From positions 285,339-349,338 of the forward strand of contig NW_022985556.1 of NCBI RefSeq assembly GCF_010093815.1: a DNA stretch of 64,000 bases. The letters are read 5' to 3'. Of the stretch, positions 58,144 to 64,000 are shown in pieces. Numbering within the stretch: position 1 is the stretch's first letter; each line of letters begins with the position of its first letter. The notes beneath the pieces were generated by a model that saw only the letters and a program-made list of their open reading frames with translations, made no database searches and was not told the DNA's origin. Made by a program: the position numbers and the translations under genes. This DNA is from Pseudovirgaria hyperparasitica. Taxonomy: Eukaryota; Ascomycota; Dothideomycetes; Acrospermales; Acrospermaceae.

Positions 58144-60129
58144 ATGGCTACTATCGCAGGACCAAGGGCTGCAACATCTTTTGCCAGTCTGCAGTCTACG
58201 ACGGGGTCTAACCGAAGTGCTGATAGCTCCAATGACTCGGGCAGCACCAATGCTACTACTTCACGAAAGTTTCCACGCTACAGAGCTGTATCAACTGGAA
58301 ACGTTCATATTCCTGCATGGGAGCCGTCCAATTCTTGTCCCACCGCTGTTACCCTTGCACAGGCTATCAGTTGGGATACACGCGTCCATGAGAGATTGAG
58401 CAACAAATGGGTCGACTCCATCCCACCACTCAAACGTCTCGATGCTTACACCTTGATTGAGAGGCTTGTTTTGACATTGAATAATCCAGCATACATCCCC
58501 TACCCAACGGTACACGATCCCATCATCATTGCTATTGACCTCGAGCACTTTCCAGTGCGTGAAGACCGGCAGACAGAGGTCGGACTAGCTATACTAGACA
58601 CAGCAACAATCAAAGGAACAACACCCGGTCCATATGCAGACTATTGGATCCAACAAGTCCGAGCACGCCACTTGCGAGTCTGGGAGACTGGTACTTGGAT
58701 CACATATGCGAAGAACAAAGCTACCGGAGAACGTCTCTGGGCTGGCAACAAATTCCAATTCGGCACTTCCGAATGGCGCCAGGTCCCTGACATATACAAG
58801 GAGATTGAAGAAGTGTTACGCGTCAGTATCCAGGGCAGAAATCGTCCCGTCATTCTCGTCTCCCACCACTGGTCCCAGCAAGAGCAGTTCCTCTCCAACC
58901 TCTTCGTCGACCAAGGCCACCTCCTCAAACGCTTCCGTCTCACAGACTTCGGCTCGATTGCCTCCGTCATCGACACAGAGTCCTTAGTCTCCAGCATAGG
59001 TACCCCCAGAGTTGACCTCTCCGGCGCCCTGCACATGAAAGGCTACAGCGAGTTGATCCGCCACAACGCTGGTAACGACGCAATGTACACGATGATCCTG
59101 CTCCTCCGCCTGGCAACCGATACAACGATGCCCCCTAATCGTCACGCAGCACAACAGTACCTGATCCGTCACACTCCCCAGGAACTCCTCCGCCGCCTCG
59201 TGCTCCAGCGCCTCAAATACCGCATCCCCCTGAACGACGGCCGCTGCTCTGCCTGTGGTCGTCTCGGTCACTCCGACGTCCACTGCGTCTGGCTCAACTG
59301 CTGCGCCGCCTGTGGAAAGAACGGCTTCTGCGCCCATCGCCCAAAGCCAAAGGACGGACACGCTCATAGCCCTGTTCCGCCCTCGCGCCCAAACTATGGC
59401 CTGCACATCACAAACAACAACCACAACAACGCAAACCACATGAATAACAACAACAACCACAACAACCTAAACCACATGAACCACAACAACAGCAACATAA
59501 ACCACATCAACAACATCCACAAAATGAACACCATCATCACCTCCCACCGCAGAACCACCCAAGACAACCACCACACCGTTCCTGCCCCTCCACCCCGCTC
59601 CGCTCCACTCCACCACCTCCCTCCCTCCCCACTCCCCCTTCCTCCACCAGCACCCACACCAACAGCAACCCCGAAACCGAACCCGAACCCGAAACCCACA
59701 CCCACACACGCCCAAATCCACACCACTACCACACCAACCACACCAACAACAACAACAACAAAAGACCTCCGCGCCGAAGCACCCATATTCCGCCCAACCA
59801 CCACGACCACCTCACACCAAAAGCACCACCCCCCAACCCCCCAACACCGCCGCCTCCCACCCTCCCACACCGCCGCCCCCCCTTCCCAATCACCACCACG
59901 ACCCCTAAGCCCACGCACCCGCCTCCAGAACCACGCCGCCGCCCTACGCGCCAAAGTGCTCATCGAGCGACGCATCACGATGCAGCGCCCGGCCTTTGCC
60001 GAGAGCGTGACGGAGCCGAACGAGGCGTGGGGCGCGCCAGAGGGGGGCTATAATGCGTGTTTGCGGCATGTCGAGGTGGATCATCAGGTGCGGTTTTGTC
60101 CGCGGCGGAGGGAGAATTATGGGTGGTGA
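58144..60129 (+). CDS. DEDD-nuclease-like protein (Gfd2/YDR514C type) with CCHC zinc knuckle
   Basis: Single exon of 661 aa. Residues about 120-330 resemble the RNase-H-fold DEDDh exonuclease group of the Gfd2/YDR514C-like family: IIAIDLEHF with Asp132 and Glu134, an SHHWSQQEQF stretch at 240-249 and a final HNAGNDA with His307 and Asp312. The acidic residue expected in the second motif is not seen (Gln/Glu instead), so activity is doubtful. A perfect CX2CX4HX4C knuckle follows at 368-381 (CSACGRLGHSDVHC), then a second Cys cluster at 386-398, both compatible with nucleic-acid binding. Residues 415-460 are Asn/His-rich and 475-600 are Pro/Thr/His-rich and probably disordered. The C-terminus regains order with a Cys/His motif (CLRHVEVDHQVRFC). 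The gene is isolated between gene-poor DNA and a desaturase gene. No close partner is visible. Confidence 0.72.
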   Translation: MATIAGPRAATSFASLQSTTGSNRSADSSNDSGSTNATTSRKFPRYRAVSTGNVHIPAWEPSNSCPTAVTLAQAISWDTRVHERLSNKWVDSIPPLKRLDAYTLIERLVLTLNNPAYIPYPTVHDPIIIAIDLEHFPVREDRQTEVGLAILDTATIKGTTPGPYADYWIQQVRARHLRVWETGTWITYAKNKATGERLWAGNKFQFGTSEWRQVPDIYKEIEEVLRVSIQGRNRPVILVSHHWSQQEQFLSNLFVDQGHLLKRFRLTDFGSIASVIDTESLVSSIGTPRVDLSGALHMKGYSELIRHNAGNDAMYTMILLLRLATDTTMPPNRHAAQQYLIRHTPQELLRRLVLQRLKYRIPLNDGRCSACGRLGHSDVHCVWLNCCAACGKNGFCAHRPKPKDGHAHSPVPPSRPNYGLHITNNNHNNANHMNNNNNHNNLNHMNHNNSNINHINNIHKMNTIITSHRRTTQDNHHTVPAPPPRSAPLHHLPPSPLPLPPPAPTPTATPKPNPNPKPTPTHAQIHTTTTPTTPTTTTTKDLRAEAPIFRPTTTTTSHQKHHPPTPQHRRLPPSHTAAPPSQSPPRPLSPRTRLQNHAAALRAKVLIERRITMQRPAFAESVTEPNEAWGAPEGGYNACLRHVEVDHQVRFCPRRRENYGW

Positions 60130-60720
60130 GGGGAGGGGAGGGGGCGGGATTTGGGAGGATTCATACGGGGAAGGGGGGAAAAGGTCTGGAGGATTTTGTG
60201 CTGGATGGGGCAGAAGTGGGAGGAGGAGGAGGAGCAGGGGGAGCTGTTTGAGATAGAGACTATGGGTGATTTTTTGGAAAGGTTACGAATTGGATGATTC
60301 GCTATTGTATTTCTTACCTCGTTGGAAGGAAAGAAAGGAGAAAAAAAGAAAAGAAAGAAAGGAAGAAAGAACGAAAGAAAAGAAAAACTCAGGGCTTCAA
60401 TAGACCACTGAATTCTTGTATCTACTTTCATACTGGATCGATAGTCTTCGATCCGATCGGAAGTGTGGTATTATGCATTATCATACTAATACAGGTACCT
60501 TTTTCTGAGCTAATACAACCTCTATAGAACAGTCTATTACACTTTTTCGGCCCCCATCGGCTTTTTTTCGGCCTTCAACCAGTGAGCGGCTCTGCCCCTT
60601 TAACACCGTCAACTATGCATTTTGGGGGCCACGACACGTCGTAGCCTTGCTGAAAGACTTTTTTAAATTCTGCTCTTCACCTTTTTTTCATGTCTTTTGG
60701 TCACGCACAGCATGCGCCCA
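60130..60720. other. convergent 3' spacer
   Basis: Between the stops of two converging genes. A G-rich tract (to 60250) and a purine-only GAAA/GAAAG tract (about 60323-60388) are present. Nothing coding. Confidence 0.55.
60323..60388. repeat. purine-only (GAAA/GAAAG)n tract
   Basis: Degenerate GAAA, GAAAG and GGAAGAAAG units with almost no pyrimidine for about 60 bases, in the 3' spacer of the nuclease-like gene. Confidence 0.85.
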
Positions 60721-62173
60721 TCACACCCTGCCAAACTTGGCTCTGATCTCCTCCTCTCCAAATGCTCTCGTCTTTCTTTTCAACAGCTCCGCCGTCTCGC
60801 TGATGGTCAGGTCCATCTGGCGGCCGATCGGCACTAGCCGCTGCGCAAGATGCACGTAGTCCTTCATCAGCAAGCGGATCGTGATCATGATGTAGTCGAT
60901 GTCGTGGAAAACAAGAGCTTGCTCGTCGGCGTATTGCTGTTTTTGCGAGATGAAGGCGGCTGGATGGTCGCGCCAATGGCGCCGCGGGTTCAAGTGGTGC
61001 GAAGTGTGGTAGCCGTCGTTGAAGCAGTAACGGTTGGACTAATGTGAGATGTCAGAGGCATGACAAACCCTAGCAGGGCGTAAGACTTACCGGGACATCA
61101 ATGAGCGTTATACTCGACCTAAAGTCCGAATCCGGCTCCTCGTCATCGACAAATGCATGCTGCCCCCAATTCCCGACCATCAGGCCGATACGCATGAACG
61201 CCAACGGAAGCACAAACACGAACACCGCTGCACGTTTATTCACATATGCCGCCAGCAGGTAGATTGCGAGATAATTCCCAATTTCAAAGAATGCCGCCTT
61301 CGCAGCCATGGTCGTCTTGCCTTTGCGCAGAAAATACCTTGGCAGGTCGAACCAGATCAGGAAATAAAAACGTCCGATGTAATGCAGAAAGTGCCACACG
61401 TCGTCGCGCTGATACCGCAGTGTGCTCGATAGGTCGTTCGGGCCGTTGCCTTCGACATGGTGGTGCTTGACGTGGTGGTAGAAATACGTGTTCCACGTAT
61501 GTCCCATGAGAGGATCCGTGATGTACGGGAACACGGTATCGAACAACCAGAATCGCTTTGAGAGGATGCCGCGTCCGTGGATGTGCTGGTGCATCATGAG
61601 TGTGTAGGTGCCCATGTAGTAGCCCTGCATGATCACGTGGGCGAAGGCGTGCCAGTAGTCGAACGAGTAGAAGAGATAGAGGGCGCTGGGGACGGAGGTG
61701 GTGAAATACAAGATGAGATGGGTAATCATGACGACGTCGCTTTCGTTACGAACGGCATGGCGGGCCCATTTGATGTATGGTGACAAGACGTAGCGTTGGA
61801 GGAACTTTGGCAGTTGAACATCAGGAAGGTCGACAGACACGAAGACGGTTGGATCGAAATGCGCATCGCTGGGGTCATTTTTGGCCTTGAGTGCGTCGAG
61901 AGTGGCTTTCGTGCGGGTGGTACATGGCTTTTTGGGGGTTGACTGCGGTGCGGTGGGAGGCATGTTTGGCTTCGACTTCTCGCCTTTGGGGGATCTTCTT
62001 TCGACCGGAGAAGAGTGGGATTCGTCATCCGAAGAAGAGGCCTTGCGATGCTCTTCGAGGTCCTCGGCCAGATGGGTGAGCACAAGTCGATCGTGGGTGG
62101 TCAAGTCCTTGGCAAACACAAGGGGCCTCTGCTCGAGCGGGGCCACGACTTTGTCTGAGCTAGCCGCAGGCAT
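60721..62173 (-). CDS. Membrane fatty acid desaturase
   Basis: Two exons, 62173-61091 and 61038-60721, with a 52-bp intron (GTAAGT...CATTAG, phase 0), give 466 aa from the ATG at 62173 (MPAASSDK). A disordered, charged N-terminus of about 95 residues precedes a membrane desaturase domain (PF00487). The three histidine boxes are HQHIH near residue 193, HHVKHHH near 233 and HTSHH at 372-376. The third lies in exon 2 and would be lost without the splice. Several hydrophobic helices flank them (LILYFTTSVPSALYLFY, LAIYLLAAY, FVFVLPLAFMRIGLMV). The enzyme should be a diiron ER-membrane desaturase or a related hydroxylase. No cytochrome b5 domain is fused. The C-terminal segment is charged and helical. 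The exact double-bond position cannot be inferred. Confidence 0.88.
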
Positions 62174-63344
62174 CTTGAGATACAAGACTTGAGAGTGGAA
62201 TAGCTGACAGTCGGTGTTGTGGCACGTAGCCCTGAAGGCTAAACACGGTCAGATTGGTTGGTCTCATTGCACCTAGATATATGCAGACCAAGGTAACGCG
62301 ATCGTGACTTGTTCAGGGGCTAAGCTCAACAGCTCCAAAGTTGAGACAGCTTCGTCTGGGTCGAATTGAGTGCTGAGGTTATGCAAGCTCCGGACGCTAA
62401 AGTAGTTTATTAGTCGAGGAGAACAAAGCTACAGTAGATGGCAACCATGGCAGCGTCTGATGAGGAAAAAAGCCAAAGAAAAGCTGATGTCTGTATTGCT
62501 AGAAGTTATATGTAGCGATGGCGATCTAGATGGTTGTACCCTGTCGATCAGTGCAATTTCTCAGGCCCGCTCCGACATCCTACCGAGAGCCGAGACCCTG
62601 GCTACTTTGATTTGATACGTGCGCTTAGCACAAAAGCGTAGCTGCTGACGCATTGCAATATACATCAGCTACTGGAAAGTTGGACCGAAAGCGAGTCGGG
62701 CGAGGACTGAGAACCCTCTCTTCCACGTACCATGTGATACAGTTTCAAGCAGGTTTAGTAAGCCTGTTTCCTACTATAGTAATGTTTGTGTATTGTGTCA
62801 ATGCAGAGACTAGCGATGGAACCCCTGCTAGCCGTAAACCCTGATCAGCCTTGCCGTTCTGTCCAATGCAATGTCTTCACCATGCATCTCACAACAGGGG
62901 GTTGTTGCAAAAAGCCGTGGATCACTTTCTCTTAGGCGAGCGCCTCACTAATCGTATATTTGACTACGTTTAGATTCCCCATAAACTTACAGAGAGTTAG
63001 AGTTATGGAATTGTATTTCCATTCTTTAGTTCTACTGGTATAAAGCTACTATTCGTGGTTATAGAGACGGGTCAGATGTGTGAGTTTTAGTGAGAGGCGA
63101 TCTACGCATTTGCAACCCCTTGTTGCTAGACAAAGACCACAGCCGCAGCTAGAGCCGCCAACTGTCGTTGTGTCTTAGCATGCAGATTAAGTGATGTTGC
63201 CTGTATATACAGTATTATCCACATTGAAGTTTATGCCACGCTGGTATGTACATGCTTTAAACCGACTAGCGCAAGATGGTATATCAACAGGCATCTTCAT
63301 GCCATCGTGCAGGCAAACTACCCCCGCAACACCAGTACATTCCC
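62174..63344. other. spacer upstream of the desaturase gene
   Basis: Contains the desaturase promoter (near 62180-62700) and the 3' flank of the Whi5-like gene. Nothing else recognisable. Confidence 0.5.
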
Positions 63345-63962
63345 CTAACTAGCTCGTCTCAGCTCCAAGAGCCCCGCAGCAATCTTCCCCTTGACCACGC
63401 TACTCGTTAACTTATCCCATCCAGACTCTTCCCTTTTAGCATTGATCTCTTCGTCTAGATCAGCACCCAGTCTCAAACGTTTTGCAACCGGCGTCGCAAG
63501 ACTGTCCTCGTTGCTCTTTGCCCTACGTTCCTGGATTCCCGCATCCACCACTGCATCCGCATCCATTACCGCACTTGAATACCCAGCTTTCACAAGAGCT
63601 GTGGCGCGCGCGGGCGGAGACGATGGTAAGTTCCACGCCGCGACTGGGTCGTAGGAGATGTGTTTGCTAGAGTATGCGGTAGGTCGTAGGATTGGAGCAG
63701 TACTCAATTGTGGAACAGAGCCGATGCGAGTAATTTGGGATGCAGTCTGACGCACAGGTGAGGTGGATGCTCGGTCCGCCGACTCCGCGGGTAAGCTACG
63801 ACTGCGTGGTGTCGTCTGCATGGGGGAAGGCGTACGCGACCAGACTTCAGGAGTGATCGGCTTAGGTGCGGGAAGGGTCAAAGCATAGAGAGGAAGACGC
63901 GTCTGGTTTGTCTGGACCTTATACATGGCGACGCGGAGGCGGAGACGGAGCATCTCTGTTTT
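63345..63962 (-). CDS. Whi5/Nrm1-type G1/S transcription repressor, 3' exon (5' end outside window)
   Basis: A 3' exon that opens at an acceptor (CGCTTTAG, exon from 63962) and reads KTE followed by MLRLRLRVAMYKVQTNQT, then to a stop at 63345. The (L)RLRLRVAMYKVQTNQT segment matches the GTB motif of the Whi5/Nrm1/Srl3 family (PF08528), which binds SBF/MBF and represses G1/S transcription until phosphorylation by cyclin-CDK. The downstream ~170 residues are Ser/Pro-rich with several SP/TP sites (TPSPMQTTPRSRS, TSPVRQ, ATPVAKR) expected for CDK control, and end in a short helical, conserved-looking C-terminus (SGWDKLTSSVVKGKIAAGLL). The upstream exon or exons are beyond the window, so the length and the true start are unknown. 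The in-frame ATG at 63953 is not the likely start. Confidence 0.65.
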   Translation of the reverse strand, partial: KTEMLRLRLRVAMYKVQTNQTRLPLYALTLPAPKPITPEVWSRTPSPMQTTPRSRSLPAESADRASTSPVRQTASQITRIGSVPQLSTAPILRPTAYSSKHISYDPVAAWNLPSSPPARATALVKAGYSSAVMDADAVVDAGIQERRAKSNEDSLATPVAKRLRLGADLDEEINAKREESGWDKLTSSVVKGKIAAGLLELRRAS

Positions 63963-64000
63963 CTAAAGCGAAAAGTCAGCCAACTTTACGGCTGTGCCAG

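Noticed and set aside
59394-59978. 194-aa minus-strand frame rich in Val, Gly and Trp
   Set aside because: It is the complement of the Pro/Thr/His low-complexity tail of the nuclease-like gene.

Overview
The window is nuclear DNA of a filamentous ascomycete (Pezizomycotina). The protein-coding genes carry introns of about 47-110 bp with GT-AG ends and CTAAC/CTTAC-type branch points. The gene content is typically fungal: COMPASS subunit Spp1, a Zn2Cys6 regulator, a Rua1-type regulator, a secreted tyrosinase, a GPI-anchored secreted protein and a Whi5-type repressor. AT-rich, gene-free islands resemble RIP-affected DNA. A dothideomycete is my best guess, but that is inference only. I saw no tRNA, rRNA, CRISPR array or intact transposon.

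Layout. 0-8 kb: the 3' end of an F-box-like gene, a 1011-aa conserved nuclear-type protein of unknown function, and a Rua1-C-terminal-domain regulator. 7.5-12.2 kb: non-coding, ending in a dense cluster of simple repeats with an assembly gap inside a (CAGA)n array. 12.2-18 kb: a proline-rich coiled-coil membrane protein, then an isolated small kinase-like gene beside an AT-rich island. 18-34.5 kb: a compact housekeeping block holding an MFS transporter, DBP8 helicase, NSE3 (Smc5/6 complex), SPP1 (Set1/COMPASS), FRS1 (PheRS beta), TPD3 (PP2A scaffold), a newly reconstructed 64-aa membrane protein, a (6-4) photolyase/cryptochrome and RPS7. 34.8-37.2 kb: tyrosinase. 37-50 kb: sparse, with a small GPI-anchored protein, a TesB-like thioesterase and a class III CoA-transferase separated by long repeat-bearing spacers. 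50-54 kb: a Zn2Cys6 regulator. 53.6-58.1 kb: a gene-poor region. 58-64 kb: a DEDD-nuclease-like/zinc-knuckle protein, a fatty acid desaturase, and the 3' exon of a Whi5/Nrm1-like repressor running off the right edge.

The genes do not form an evident biosynthetic cluster. Functional themes are translation and ribosome biogenesis (FRS1, RPS7, DBP8), chromatin and genome maintenance (SPP1, NSE3, photolyase), signalling and cell cycle (TPD3, kinase, Whi5-like) and lipid/acyl-CoA metabolism (thioesterase, CoA-transferase, desaturase).

The most unusual signal is compositional. In at least five genes the coding strand switches abruptly from C-rich (C-ending codons) in its 5' part to G-rich (G-ending codons) in its 3' part, inside one continuous exon and always with the same polarity relative to transcription. 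Multi-exon models below were joined by hand from splice signals and reading-frame continuity. I did not have transcripts or database searches.
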